A DNA stretch of 23,883 bases from an uncultured Collinsella sp. (lineage in GTDB: Bacteria; Actinomycetota; Coriobacteriia; Coriobacteriales; Coriobacteriaceae): contig CABRID010000019.1 of assembly GCA_902470895.1 (NCBI GenBank), positions 1 to 23,883 of the forward strand. The letters run 5' to 3'. The translations under genes and the position numbers were made by a program. Positions 15,940 to 23,835 of this stretch are shown here, piece by piece. The notes beneath the pieces were generated by a model, which saw nothing but the letters and a program-made list of their open reading frames with translations, did no database searches and was not told the origin of the DNA. Every line of letters begins with the position of its first letter. The first letter of the stretch is position 1.

Positions 15940-16665
15940 TTACACGTGCTTCTTGTTCAGAATCACGCCGTTGGTGGTGTAACCCATGCGGTCGAGCGCT
16001 TCGAGCGCGGCGGCTCCCTCGGCTTCTTTCTTTGAGGAGCCGGAGCCGCGACCCTGACGAATACCATCGATCAAAACCACGGCGGTAAAGGTGGGCGCAT
16101 GTGCCGGGCCCTCAGAGCCAACGAGCTTGTACGCCGGGGGCTCGTGACCGTCGGCTTGCACGCACTCCTGCAAAAACGACTTGGGGTTTGCAGGATGCTC
16201 GGCACGCTCGGAAGCCAAATGCGGCTTAAGCGTACGATGGATAAACTCAGCTGCGGCATCCCAGCCGGCATCCAGGTACAGTGCGCCCACGAGCGACTCG
16301 TAGACGTTCTCGAGCGCCGAATGCAGGCCGCGCGCACCGGTACCGGTCTCGGAGGCACCAAAGATGATGATGTCGTCGATGCCCAGCTCGTGAGAAACCT
16401 CGGACAGCGTAGCGCCCGAGACAAGCGACACCTTCAAGCGCGTGAGCTTGCCCTCGTCAAACTCCGGATAGGACTCAAACAGGGAGCGTGCGACCACAGC
16501 GCCCAAAATGGAATCGCCCAAGAACTCAAGGCGCTCATAGCTGGCAGAAACCGGCTGGCCCTCGACTGCCGAGGGATGCGTAAGCGCCGCGCGCAGCAGC
16601 ACCTTATTATTGAACTCGTGGCCCAAGATTTCCTGGGCACGCGCAAGTCGTTCAGACAAAGCCAA
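15940..16665 (-). CDS. rnc: Ribonuclease III
   Basis: This double-strand-specific endoribonuclease processes rRNA precursors and structured mRNAs. It has 241 residues. The catalytic domain carries the signature YERLEFLGDSIL (43-54; E47, D51) with a second acidic patch in ENVYESLVGALYLDAGW. The double-stranded RNA-binding domain occupies about 162-232, ending in GSGSSKKEAEGAAALEAL. The start is a rare TTG at 16665, supported by GGGAGG 8 nt upstream and just after the acpP stop. The next in-frame start is also TTG and is worse placed. It probably forms one translational group with acpP and smc. Confidence 0.95.
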   Translation of the reverse strand: MALSERLARAQEILGHEFNNKVLLRAALTHPSAVEGQPVSASYERLEFLGDSILGAVVARSLFESYPEFDEGKLTRLKVSLVSGATLSEVSHELGIDDIIIFGASETGTGARGLHSALENVYESLVGALYLDAGWDAAAEFIHRTLKPHLASERAEHPANPKSFLQECVQADGHEPPAYKLVGSEGPAHAPTFTAVVLIDGIRQGRGSGSSKKEAEGAAALEALDRMGYTTNGVILNKKHV

Positions 16666-16668
16666 GAC

Positions 16669-16911
16669 CTAGGCCTCCCTGGCGTTTTCGATCGCGTCGA
16701 CGGCGTCGGCGACAGAGTTGAGCGAGAGCAGGGTCTCGTCATCGATCTCGAGGTTGAACTCGTCCTCGATGGCCGTAACCAGCTGCAGACGCTCGAGCGA
16801 ATTGGCATCGAGGTCGTCAAAGGTGGTCTCCTCGCTAATTTCGGCAACATCGACGCCCAGAACGTCAGCAGCGACCTCGGCGATCTTGTCGAAGATTTCG
16901 GAGCGGTCCAT
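16669..16911 (-). CDS. acpP: Acyl carrier protein
   Basis: This small acidic carrier holds growing acyl chains on a phosphopantetheine arm for type II fatty-acid synthesis and supplies PlsX. It has 80 residues, the normal size, and is rich in Asp/Glu. The attachment serine is S38 in LDANSLERLQL; the residue before it is Asn, where the usual motif is Asp-Ser-Leu. The ATG at 16911 follows GAGGAA by about 5 nt. Longer upstream extension crosses a promoter and is rejected. It lies between plsX and rnc, as in many Gram-positive genomes, but without fabD or fabG. A TAGAAT -10 and a 20-bp palindrome precede it. Confidence 0.94.
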   Translation of the reverse strand: MDRSEIFDKIAEVAADVLGVDVAEISEETTFDDLDANSLERLQLVTAIEDEFNLEIDDETLLSLNSVADAVDAIENAREA

Positions 16912-16948
16912 AGCGCTTCCTCTCATAGTGCATGAATACCAAAAGAAT

Positions 16949-16988
16949 GGTACCGCCCGGGCGGTACCAAGACACGGTTCTGATTCTA
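16949..16988 (-). promoter_or_regulatory. acpP promoter and perfect 20-bp palindrome
   Basis: On the minus strand TAGAAT (16988-16983) is a candidate -10 element with only a weak -35 (TTCGCG or TGCTTC). About 15 bases downstream lies GGTACCGCCCGGGCGGTACC (16968-16949), a perfect inverted repeat with no spacer. It could be an operator in the early transcribed region or a leader stem-loop; ATTCTTTT follows it, so weak termination is possible. Confidence 0.5.
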
Positions 16989-17035
16989 CCCCACGACGTG
17001 CACCGCGAAGCACATAACAGCGCTCTAACTCGCTG

Positions 17036-18055
17036 TTAAAAAACGATACCGTCCATGGAGTTGGCGACATTCTCGACCAGCCCGGCGCGCACGGCTTCGG
17101 CCGCCGCGAGCGTACCGTTTTTGACAGCCTCGACCGAAGTGGCACCATGGCCGATCAGGACCACGCCGCGCAGGCCCAAAAGAATCGCGCCGCCCTTGGC
17201 GTCACCCGAAAGCTTGGCTTTAATCTCGCGCATCTGCTTTTTAATGAGCAGCGCGGCGATCTTGGTGCCGAGCGATGACATAAAGACGCCCTTGAGCTCC
17301 TGCAGCAAAAACTTGGCAGCGCCCTCGGTAGCCTTGAGAGCGATATTACCCGACATGCCGTCGGCAACAACGACATCGAAGTTACCTGAGGTGATGTCCG
17401 TTCCCTCGCAGTTACCAACAAAGCCGGGAACGGCGGTCTTCATAGCCGGGAAGCAGGCCTTGGTAAAGTTGGAGCCCTTCTCATCCTCGGTGCCGTTGGC
17501 AAGCAGGCCCACGCGAGGATGCTCGATGCCCAGGACGACGCGGGCATAGGCGCTACCCATCTGGGCAAAACGCACCATGTCATCGACCTCCACATCGGGG
17601 TTGGCACCCATGTCGCACAGCACCGTCAGACCGCCGGCGCGATTGGGCAGCGCATTGGTCAGACAGGGGCGCACCGGCTGCTTCTTGCCTTCGGCCTGAT
17701 ACCTAAACGGCGTCACATAGGCGGTGGCGGCGGCGGTCATGGCACCGGTGGAGCCGGCGGAGAAGAACGCATCCGCGTTGCCCTTCTTAATGGCGCGGCA
17801 AGAAAGCACGATCGACGACTTACGCTTGGTCATCACGGCGCGAATGGGATCGTCATCCATGGCGATAACGTCAGGCGCCTCAAGGGCCTCAACACGTGCA
17901 TGGGAAGCTGCAAAGGGATTGACGATTTCGGCGGGACCAGCTGCCAAGACCTCGATATCGGGATCGGCGGCAAGCGCAGCCTCGATACCATCAAGAACAA
18001 CCTGAGGTTTCTCGTCTCCGCCCACAACGTCTACACAAACGCGAACGTTACTCAT
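17036..18055 (-). CDS. plsX: Phosphate acyltransferase PlsX
   Basis: It makes acyl-phosphate from acyl-ACP for PlsY in phosphatidic acid synthesis, at the membrane surface. It has 339 residues. Typical PlsX features are VCVDVVGGDEKPQVVLDG at the N-terminus, FFSAGSTGAMTA, LCDMGANPDVEVDDMVRFA, VGLLANGTEDEKG, and VVADGMSGNIALKATEG near the middle-to-late part, ending GHGATSVEAVKNG. The family usually has DAMGGD where this one has DVVGGD. The ATG at 18055 is favoured because AAGGAG is 7 nt upstream; an ATG six bases earlier is too close. A hairpin terminator separates it from rpmF. A 7-bp hairpin overlaps its stop codon. Confidence 0.95.
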   Translation of the reverse strand: MSNVRVCVDVVGGDEKPQVVLDGIEAALAADPDIEVLAAGPAEIVNPFAASHARVEALEAPDVIAMDDDPIRAVMTKRKSSIVLSCRAIKKGNADAFFSAGSTGAMTAAATAYVTPFRYQAEGKKQPVRPCLTNALPNRAGGLTVLCDMGANPDVEVDDMVRFAQMGSAYARVVLGIEHPRVGLLANGTEDEKGSNFTKACFPAMKTAVPGFVGNCEGTDITSGNFDVVVADGMSGNIALKATEGAAKFLLQELKGVFMSSLGTKIAALLIKKQMREIKAKLSGDAKGGAILLGLRGVVLIGHGATSVEAVKNGTLAAAEAVRAGLVENVANSMDGIVF

Positions 18056-18072
18056 ATACATGCTCCTTATAC

Positions 18073-18102
18073 AAAAATGGCCGACTCATTGAGCCGGCCA
18101 TT
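18073..18102 (-). terminator. Intrinsic terminator between rpmF and plsX
   Basis: AATGGCCG (18076-18083) pairs with CGGCCATT (18095-18102), with an inner CTC/GAG. On the minus strand it is followed by five T residues (18077-18073), directly before the plsX ribosome site. It can end the upstream rpmF transcript, leaving plsX to read-through or its own promoter. A second perfect hairpin, GTTCCATTTGGAAC, lies just before it at about 18106-18119. Confidence 0.82.
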
Positions 18103-18142
18103 GTGGTTCCATTTGGAACGGCATCGCATCCAGAGTATACCG

Positions 18143-18322
18143 TTACTCGGTAACGATAACCTCGCGGTCCTTGTAGAAACCGCAGCTGGGGCACACGTGA
18201 TGCGGGAGCTTGACAGCACCGCAACGGGGGCACGTGGACTGAGCCGCAGCCGAGATCTTCATGTTAGCGGAACGACGGGTGTGAGTGCGGATACGACCCT
18301 GCTTTTGTTTAGGTACGGGCAT
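18143..18322 (-). CDS. rpmF: 50S ribosomal protein L32
   Basis: This 59-residue large-subunit protein was read directly from the minus strand. It starts MPVPKQKQGRIRTHTRRSAN, followed by CPRC and CPSC, a zinc ribbon of the four-cysteine L32 type. The ATG at 18322 has AAGGAAGGT about 5 nt upstream. It lies immediately after the DUF177 gene, the classic bacterial pairing with yceD. A possible own promoter is TTGCGC with TAGTTC at 17-bp spacing in the 64-bp gap, but this is weak. A terminator follows. Confidence 0.96.
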   Translation of the reverse strand: MPVPKQKQGRIRTHTRRSANMKISAAAQSTCPRCGAVKLPHHVCPSCGFYKDREVIVTE

Positions 18323-18386
18323 AGTGACCTTCCTTATGAACTATCCAGTGTGGCGATTACGCGCAAGTAGCGATACTACCACAGTT

Positions 18387-18941
18387 TTACTCATCAAGCT
18401 TGAGATTCTTCAATGCTGCAAATGGATTTTCCGTGGCAGCGGCCCATTCTGCCTCTGCCTGGGCGGCGCAATCGCATTGCTCGACGTTGAGATTGCAACC
18501 GCAGGTGGGGCACAGACCACGGCAATCGGGCTTGCAGAGCACCACAAACGGCGTGTCCATAACGACCGCGTCATTGATAGGCTCACCCAGATCAACGATA
18601 CGGTCCTCACCCAGGAGCTCGTAGCCGTCCTCGTAGGCCTCGGGATCCTCGGGCTCCTCAAAGAGGTAGAACTCCTCGATCTCGCCGGCGATATCAAACG
18701 AGGCGGGCTCCAGGCAACGGTCGCACTCGCCGGTGGCGTGCGCGCGAACCATGCCCGTGAGCAAGACACCGGTACCGGCATTGGTAAAGACAACGTCGTA
18801 GTCGATGCCGTCCTGTAGCTGGTACTCCTTCTCGCCCACCGTGTAGGTGGCGACATCGACCTTACCGGTCAGCGGATACGAATCTCCAGGAAACTCGAGC
18901 TGCTCGGAAAGATCGACGGTAACGCTCGGGAACTCAGCCAT
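18387..18941 (-). CDS. DUF177 / YceD-family protein
   Basis: This 184-residue protein belongs to the family linked to 23S rRNA accumulation and nearly always encoded beside rpmF, as here. Visible features are GECDRCLEPASFDI (C73, C76), an acidic middle rich in Glu and Asp, then VVLCKPDCRGLCPTCGCNLN and CDC near the end. The latter could bind zinc. The ATG at 18941 overlaps the stop of the preceding gene by one base (TAATG). A longer frame to 18992 would enter the upstream gene without a ribosome site. The exact molecular role is not established; ribosome assembly is the best-supported idea. Confidence 0.9.
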   Translation of the reverse strand: MAEFPSVTVDLSEQLEFPGDSYPLTGKVDVATYTVGEKEYQLQDGIDYDVVFTNAGTGVLLTGMVRAHATGECDRCLEPASFDIAGEIEEFYLFEEPEDPEAYEDGYELLGEDRIVDLGEPINDAVVMDTPFVVLCKPDCRGLCPTCGCNLNVEQCDCAAQAEAEWAAATENPFAALKNLKLDE

Positions 18942-19438
18942 TACCACTGACCATTCTGCTGGGCGGCACCCTCGTTGAGCTGCTGACGGCAACGGGTAAC
19001 GGTGCCGGTCAGGCTCTTGAGGTTCTCCTCCAGGTGCGTAAAGACCTGCTCTGCGTAGTCCTCGGCAGCATAACGCGTCTCGCGCTCGTACTGCTGGGCA
19101 CGATCGCGGATGTCGTCGGCCTGCTGCTGCGCAAGGCGGACGATCTCCTGCTCACCGGCAATGGTGAGGGCCTGCTGCTGAGCGTCGGCGATGATGGAAT
19201 CGGCCTGAGCAGCGGCGGAAGCCATAAGCTCCTCGCGCTCCTTAAGGATACGGCGGGACTTCTGCCACTCCTCGGGATAACTCATACGGATCTCGTCGAG
19301 GATGTTGAAGAACACGTCGGCGTCGATGACCTTGAACTGAGCGTTCTTGCCGAAAGGCGGCTTGGCTTCCTCGATCAGCCCTTCGAGCTCATCGACCAAG
19401 CTGACGATCCTATCGCCAGGAAAATTCTCGCCCGGCAT
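18941..19438 (-). CDS. SepIVA/DivIVA-like coiled-coil protein
   Basis: This 165-residue protein has a short N-terminal segment (RIVSLVDELEGLIEEAK), a middle with VIDADVFFNILDEIRMSYPEEW, and a long Ala/Gln/Glu-rich coiled coil (about 60-130) ending ENLKSLTGTVTRCRQQLNE. No signal peptide or membrane helix is visible. The layout and the place directly before DUF177 resemble mycobacterial SepIVA (Rv2927c), a DivIVA-domain factor of septation and envelope growth. That is an inference from arrangement and pattern, not alignment; a generic filament-like or ATP synthase b-like coil is the alternative. The ATG at 19438 follows AAAGGAG by 5-6 nt. An extended -10 TAAACT lies at 19479-19474. Confidence 0.72.
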   Translation of the reverse strand: MPGENFPGDRIVSLVDELEGLIEEAKPPFGKNAQFKVIDADVFFNILDEIRMSYPEEWQKSRRILKEREELMASAAAQADSIIADAQQQALTIAGEQEIVRLAQQQADDIRDRAQQYERETRYAAEDYAEQVFTHLEENLKSLTGTVTRCRQQLNEGAAQQNGQW

Positions 19439-19473
19439 CCGGTCTCCTTTCATAGGTAACATATCATCGTGCT

Positions 19474-19485
19474 AGTTTACCACAT
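19474..19485 (-). promoter_or_regulatory. Possible promoter before the SepIVA-like gene
   Basis: On the minus strand TGTGGTAAACT looks like an extended -10 element (TAAACT at 19479-19474) in the 68-bp gap after coaD. A -35 is not clear. This could start a sub-operon for the coiled-coil gene, DUF177 and rpmF. Confidence 0.35.
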
Positions 19486-19506
19486 GCCACCAGGCAATAA
19501 GAAACG

Positions 19507-20004
19507 TCACGAAAAGCGATGTTTGAGCGCTTCGACCACGTTGGACGGGACAAACGTCGATACGTCACTACCGAGCGAGGCGATCTGGCGAACGACCGAG
19601 CTCGAGATATAGCCGTACTGCGGCGCACTCATGACAAAGATGGACTCCAGCTCACTATCCAGGCGATAGTTAAGGTCGGCCTGCTGCAGCTCGTACTCAA
19701 AGTCGGTCATGGCGCGCAGACCCTTGACCACGGCCCCCGCCCCCTGCTCACGAGCGAAGTCGACCAAGAGGCCGGTAAAGGGCAGGACCTCGACGCCGTC
19801 GATATCACCGAGCGCCTCGCGGGCCAGCGCCACGCGCTCATCGAGCATAAACGTGGTGCCCACACCGTTTTTACCCTGCGACTCGGCAACAGCGACGATC
19901 ACGCTGGGAAAGATGCGTCGGGCGCGGCGGATCACATCGATATGGCCAAACGTGATGGGATCAAAGGTGCCCGGGACGATCACGCGGTTGATGGTGTCAT
20001 TCAT
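19507..20004 (-). CDS. coaD: Phosphopantetheine adenylyltransferase
   Basis: It transfers AMP from ATP to 4'-phosphopantetheine, giving dephospho-CoA, the penultimate step of CoA synthesis. It has 165 residues. GTFDPITFGHIDVIRRA at the N-terminus carries the (T/H)xGH nucleotidyltransferase motif (18-21). VVKGLRAMTDFEYE is near 92-105, and YGYISSSVVRQ (130-140) is the second ATP-binding motif. The ATG at 20004 has AGGAGG 6 nt upstream and overlaps the rsmD end by 8 nt. CoaD activity also feeds the prosthetic group of the ACP encoded downstream. Confidence 0.96.
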   Translation of the reverse strand: MNDTINRVIVPGTFDPITFGHIDVIRRARRIFPSVIVAVAESQGKNGVGTTFMLDERVALAREALGDIDGVEVLPFTGLLVDFAREQGAGAVVKGLRAMTDFEYELQQADLNYRLDSELESIFVMSAPQYGYISSSVVRQIASLGSDVSTFVPSNVVEALKHRFS

Positions 20005-20653
20005 GGGCGTCCTCCTGAAACGTCGTGGCATCGTTGTTATCAGCATCGGTGACGGCACTATCGCCCTCACCGTCGTCATCGCCGACCCAACGAAGCAGGT
20101 CGACCGAGGTAATGCCGTAGCGCTTCTCACGTACAGTCTCAAAGCCTACCGGATGCGCGCCCGCATCGGCGGCGGCATGCTCAAACAGGGCAAAAGCGCC
20201 AGGTGCAAGCAGACCCTGCTGAGCCAGGTTCTGCAGCAGTCCCTCGACCGGCTCGGCACCAAAAGCATAGGGCGGGTCAAGCAGGACCAGATCAAAGGGG
20301 CCGCCCGGCACGCGGCCGCGCGAGGCGCTCGCCAGCACGTCACCCGTCACCACGCGCCAGCGCGCACGGTCACGGCAGAGCGACTCGATATTCTTGGTAA
20401 TGAGCCGCGCGGCGTTGCGATCGATCTCAAACGTCGTGAGAGAGCGGGCCCCACGAGAGAGCATCTCTAACCCTAAGGCACCGGAGCCGCCAAAGGCGTC
20501 CAGCACACGAACCTCGTCCAAATCGAAATCGAATGCCGACATGACCATAGATGCGCACGCCTCGCGCACGCGATCAGTCGTGGGGCGGGTGACATCGCGA
20601 CCACGGGGCTCCTCGATCTTACGACCGCGCCATTCGCCGCCGATGATTCTCAT
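19997..20653 (-). CDS. rsmD: 16S rRNA (guanine-966-N2) methyltransferase RsmD
   Basis: This SAM-dependent enzyme methylates G966 of 16S rRNA in the 30S subunit. It has 218 residues. It opens with the family's MRIIGGEWRGRKI. The SAM loop is VLDAFGGSGALGLEML (50-65), FEID binds the ribose, and DPPY (126-129) is the catalytic motif. The acidic C-terminal tail after residue 190 (rich in Asp) is longer than the core needs. The ATG overlaps the recG stop as ATGA. It is followed by coaD with an 8-nt overlap, a common RsmD-CoaD pairing. Confidence 0.94.
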   Translation of the reverse strand: MRIIGGEWRGRKIEEPRGRDVTRPTTDRVREACASMVMSAFDFDLDEVRVLDAFGGSGALGLEMLSRGARSLTTFEIDRNAARLITKNIESLCRDRARWRVVTGDVLASASRGRVPGGPFDLVLLDPPYAFGAEPVEGLLQNLAQQGLLAPGAFALFEHAAADAGAHPVGFETVREKRYGITSVDLLRWVGDDDGEGDSAVTDADNNDATTFQEDAHE

Positions 20654-22827
20654 CCTCCGCTGACCTCCTTAAAGATATGTCGATAACGCATGGCGACCGC
20701 GTCGCGCAAGGGACGCGTCGCCACAGAATCAAGGTTGCAAGCATACCGCAAGAGCTCGACCGCGTCCAAATGGGCCCATTCGATAAGGTCCTCATCGGCA
20801 TCCAGGTCGACAAAGCGCAGGGTCACACCACCATGCTGGCGATAACCCAGGATCTCGCCTTCATGGCGCAGGCGCAGGTCCATCTGGGCGAGCGTAAAGC
20901 CGTCCGAGGTCTTTTCGAGCGACTGGAGACGATCTTGCGCTGCCGAAGCGCCGCCGTTGCCCTTAGAATGCGTCATGACCAGGCACATGCCCGACACGCT
21001 GCCACGGCCCACGCGACCGCGCAGCTGGTGCAGGGCAGCCAAACCAAAGCGCTCCCCATTCTCGATGACCATGACGGTGGCGTTAGGCACGTCAACGCCC
21101 ACCTCGACCACCGTAGTCGAGACGAGCACGTCAATCTCGCCACGCTTGAAGGCATCGATGACCCGATCCTTCTCCCCCGCCGACATGCGGCCGTGAAGGC
21201 GTTCGATGGCAAGCCCCGGCAACGCCAGGCGCAGGCGGTCGAGCTCGGTTGCCGTATCGTGCAGCGGCACGGGGACCGTCACGCGGCCCTCGTCGTCGCG
21301 GGCAATACCGGGCACGTCCTCCAGCTCATCGGCCGAATCACTCGGCTCCACGAGCGGGCAAATCACGTAGGCCTGCTGACCCTTTTCATGCGCCTCGCGG
21401 ATGGCTCCATAGGCGAGGTCACGGCTCGACTCGGTGAGTACGCTTGTCGTCACGCCAGCGCCAGGGACGGGCCGATGGCGGATGATGCTCGTGTCCAGAT
21501 CGCCGTAGACCGAAAGCGCCAGCGTACGCGGGATGGGCGTTGCCGTCATAACGAGCAGATCGGCACCGGGGCCCTTCGCGCGCAGGGCGTTGCGTTGGCC
21601 GACGCCAAACCGGTGCTGTTCATCGATGACCACGAGCGACAGATGCTTGAACGCAACGTTATCCGAAAGCACCGCGTGGGTGCCAAAGAGGACGTCGAGC
21701 TCGCCCGATTCCAGCTGTGCATGGATGCGCTCGCGCTCTGCTGCCGGCGTGGCACCCGTCAGAAGCGCCCAGGACATGCCGGCCTGCGAGAGCAGAGGGC
21801 CGGTCTTATCGGCATATTGGCGCGCCAGCACGCCCGTGGGCGCCATAACGCAGGCCTGCGTGCCGCTATCGGCAGCCACAGCTAGCGCGCAGGCGGCAAC
21901 GGCGGTCTTACCGGTACCGACATCGCCCAGCAGCAGGCGGTTCATCACGCGCCCACCATCGCACATATCGCGCAGGATATCCTGGAACGCGGCCTCCTGC
22001 TCGTCGCTCAGCGAAAACGGCAGGGCCTGCTTGAGCGCGGCCAGGTGCTCGCCCGCGGTGTGGGCATAGGGCACCACATCGACCAGGCCGCCGTCATTGC
22101 GCAGGCGCAGCGCCAGCTGCAGGTAGAGGCACTCCTCGTAGGCAAGCCGTGCGCGCGCGATGTCGCGCTCTGCCATGCTCGAAGGAAAGTGGATCGCTCG
22201 AAGCGCACGAGCATTGCTCATCAGGCGACGCTTAACGCGTAAGCGTGCCGGAATGGGATCAAAGGGATTGCCGACGACCTCGAGCGCGCCGCTTACGATG
22301 CGGCGCATCCACGCCTGGCTCACGCCATCACTCACGTAATGGACCGGCAGGATGGTGCCTGCGGCACGCCCTTCCTCGAGCTTATCAAAGTGCGGCGAGG
22401 CCATCTGCTTAAAACCGTAGGCAAACTCGACCTTGCCCATCACGGCCAGGCGGTCGCCCTGCTTAAGCTGCTGGGCAATCCAGGGCTGGCGGAAAAAGGC
22501 GACCTGCAGCACGCCCGTCTCGTCAACGAGTGAGACCTCGGTAACCTGCATGCGCGGACGCGGCTGCTTTTGGACGATACGATCGACCGTGGCGATGATG
22601 GTGCATACGGTACCGATGGGAGCCATCTCGATGGACCAGGAGCGCGTAAAGTCGAGGTATCGATGAGGGATATGGAGAAGGAGGTCCCCCACCGTCCGAA
22701 TTCCCAGACGGCGAAGGGCCTCCTCGCGTTTACCCGAAACATATTTGAGTCGCGCGATATCCTCGTCGAGCGCATTGCTCTGGGCAAAGCGCTCCGAGAC
22801 GCGCGGCACGGAGCACAGCTCGGACAT
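20650..22827 (-). CDS. recG: ATP-dependent DNA helicase RecG
   Basis: This branch-migration helicase reverses stalled forks and processes recombination intermediates. It has 725 residues. The N-terminal wedge/OB domain spans about 30-170 (VGDLLLHIPHRYLDF; LVDETGVLQVAFFRQPWI). The motor has Walker A GDVGTGKT (301-308), DEQHRFGVGQRNALR (402-416), MTATPIPRTLALS and VEVGVDVPNATVMVIENGE. QLRGRVGRG is motif VI, and the C-terminal RLRHEGEILGYRQHG is the family's TRG-type segment. The ATG at 22827 is 10 nt after the fakA stop, with only a weak AGG upstream. The first ~20 residues are not conserved-looking, so the start is less sure. Confidence 0.96.
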   Translation of the reverse strand: MSELCSVPRVSERFAQSNALDEDIARLKYVSGKREEALRRLGIRTVGDLLLHIPHRYLDFTRSWSIEMAPIGTVCTIIATVDRIVQKQPRPRMQVTEVSLVDETGVLQVAFFRQPWIAQQLKQGDRLAVMGKVEFAYGFKQMASPHFDKLEEGRAAGTILPVHYVSDGVSQAWMRRIVSGALEVVGNPFDPIPARLRVKRRLMSNARALRAIHFPSSMAERDIARARLAYEECLYLQLALRLRNDGGLVDVVPYAHTAGEHLAALKQALPFSLSDEQEAAFQDILRDMCDGGRVMNRLLLGDVGTGKTAVAACALAVAADSGTQACVMAPTGVLARQYADKTGPLLSQAGMSWALLTGATPAAERERIHAQLESGELDVLFGTHAVLSDNVAFKHLSLVVIDEQHRFGVGQRNALRAKGPGADLLVMTATPIPRTLALSVYGDLDTSIIRHRPVPGAGVTTSVLTESSRDLAYGAIREAHEKGQQAYVICPLVEPSDSADELEDVPGIARDDEGRVTVPVPLHDTATELDRLRLALPGLAIERLHGRMSAGEKDRVIDAFKRGEIDVLVSTTVVEVGVDVPNATVMVIENGERFGLAALHQLRGRVGRGSVSGMCLVMTHSKGNGGASAAQDRLQSLEKTSDGFTLAQMDLRLRHEGEILGYRQHGGVTLRFVDLDADEDLIEWAHLDAVELLRYACNLDSVATRPLRDAVAMRYRHIFKEVSGG

Positions 22828-22837
22828 GGGCAGTTGC

Positions 22838-23835
22838 CTACTCGATCGAGAAGATCACGGGATAGAGCGGCTGCTCGCCACGATGGGCGTCGATCTCCAG
22901 GTCGGGCTGAGCTTCCTCGATGGCATCGACGATCTCCTGGAAGTCCTCGTCGGACAGCTCCTCGCCGGCCAGAATCGTCAGCGCATCGCCCTCCTCTTCC
23001 TCCTGCATGCGGTTGATGCAATCGAGCGTGACCTGCTTCACGTCGGAGCCGACCACGTCGATGGAGCCGGCAATGATACCCATGACGTCACCGGAGTGAA
23101 TCGGCGAGCCGTCCGAGGCGCTGGAGTCGCGCACGGCGCGGGTGACCTCGCCATCGCGGACCTCGCTGATGGCGTCGACCATAGCGGCGACGGCATCCTC
23201 GAGCTCGGAATCGGGCAGGACCGCGAACAGCGCGGAGAAGGCCTGCGGAACGGTCTTGGTGGGAACGACGGCGACCTTCTTGTCCGTGCAGGCAGAAGCG
23301 GCAGCCTCGGCAGCCATGCGGATGTTGCCGTTATTGGGCAGGATGATGACCGAGGTCGCGTTGACCTGGTCCACGGCACCCAGCAGATCTGCAGTCGAGG
23401 GGTTCATGGTCTGGCCACCCGAGACGATCACGTCGACGCCAAGGGACTTGAGGATGTCGGCCTCGCCGGAACCGGCGGCAACGGCGACAAAGCCCAGCGC
23501 CTTGGCGGGCTCGGCGGCCTTTTCCTGGTCCTCGTGAATCTTGGCGGTACGGTCGTGGGCCTCCATCTCCATGTTGTGGATAAAGACCTCGTAGATCTGG
23601 CCAAGCTGCAGCATGTGCTCGAGCACCAGGTTGGGGGTGTTGGAGTGCACATGGATCTTGTAGTCGGGATAGGCGCCCACGAGTAGCTCACAGTCGCCCA
23701 TGGAACCCAGGAACTTAAGGCACTCGTCCTCGTCAAACGGGGCGTCGGCCTTAAACAGGAACTCGTTGCAGTAGCGGAACTCCGAGCCCTCCCAATCGTC
23801 GTTGGCCTCGATCTCAACGCGACCAAGGGCCGCGT
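22838..23835 (-). CDS. fakA: Fatty-acid kinase FakA-like protein, C-terminal part
   Basis: This is the C-terminal ~332 codons of a DAK2/YloV-type protein. FakA phosphorylates FakB-bound fatty acids, feeding acyl-phosphate into phospholipid synthesis. The visible part begins in frame before EFRYCNEFLFKADAPFDED and includes GDCELLVGAYPDYKIHVHSN, the metal-like HVHSN region of the middle domain. VSGGQTMNPSTADLLGAV and SVIILPNNGNIRMAA follow. The N-terminal kinase domain lies beyond the adapter. It ends 10 nt before recG, the same adjacency as yloV-recG in Bacillus. The frame stays open to 23835; an apparent ATG at 23701 is internal. Confidence 0.93.

Noticed and set aside
16912..17148. N-terminal extension of acpP
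   Set aside because: It would overlap the plsX end, the candidate promoter and the palindrome; the 80-residue form from 16911 is normal ACP with a good ribosome site.
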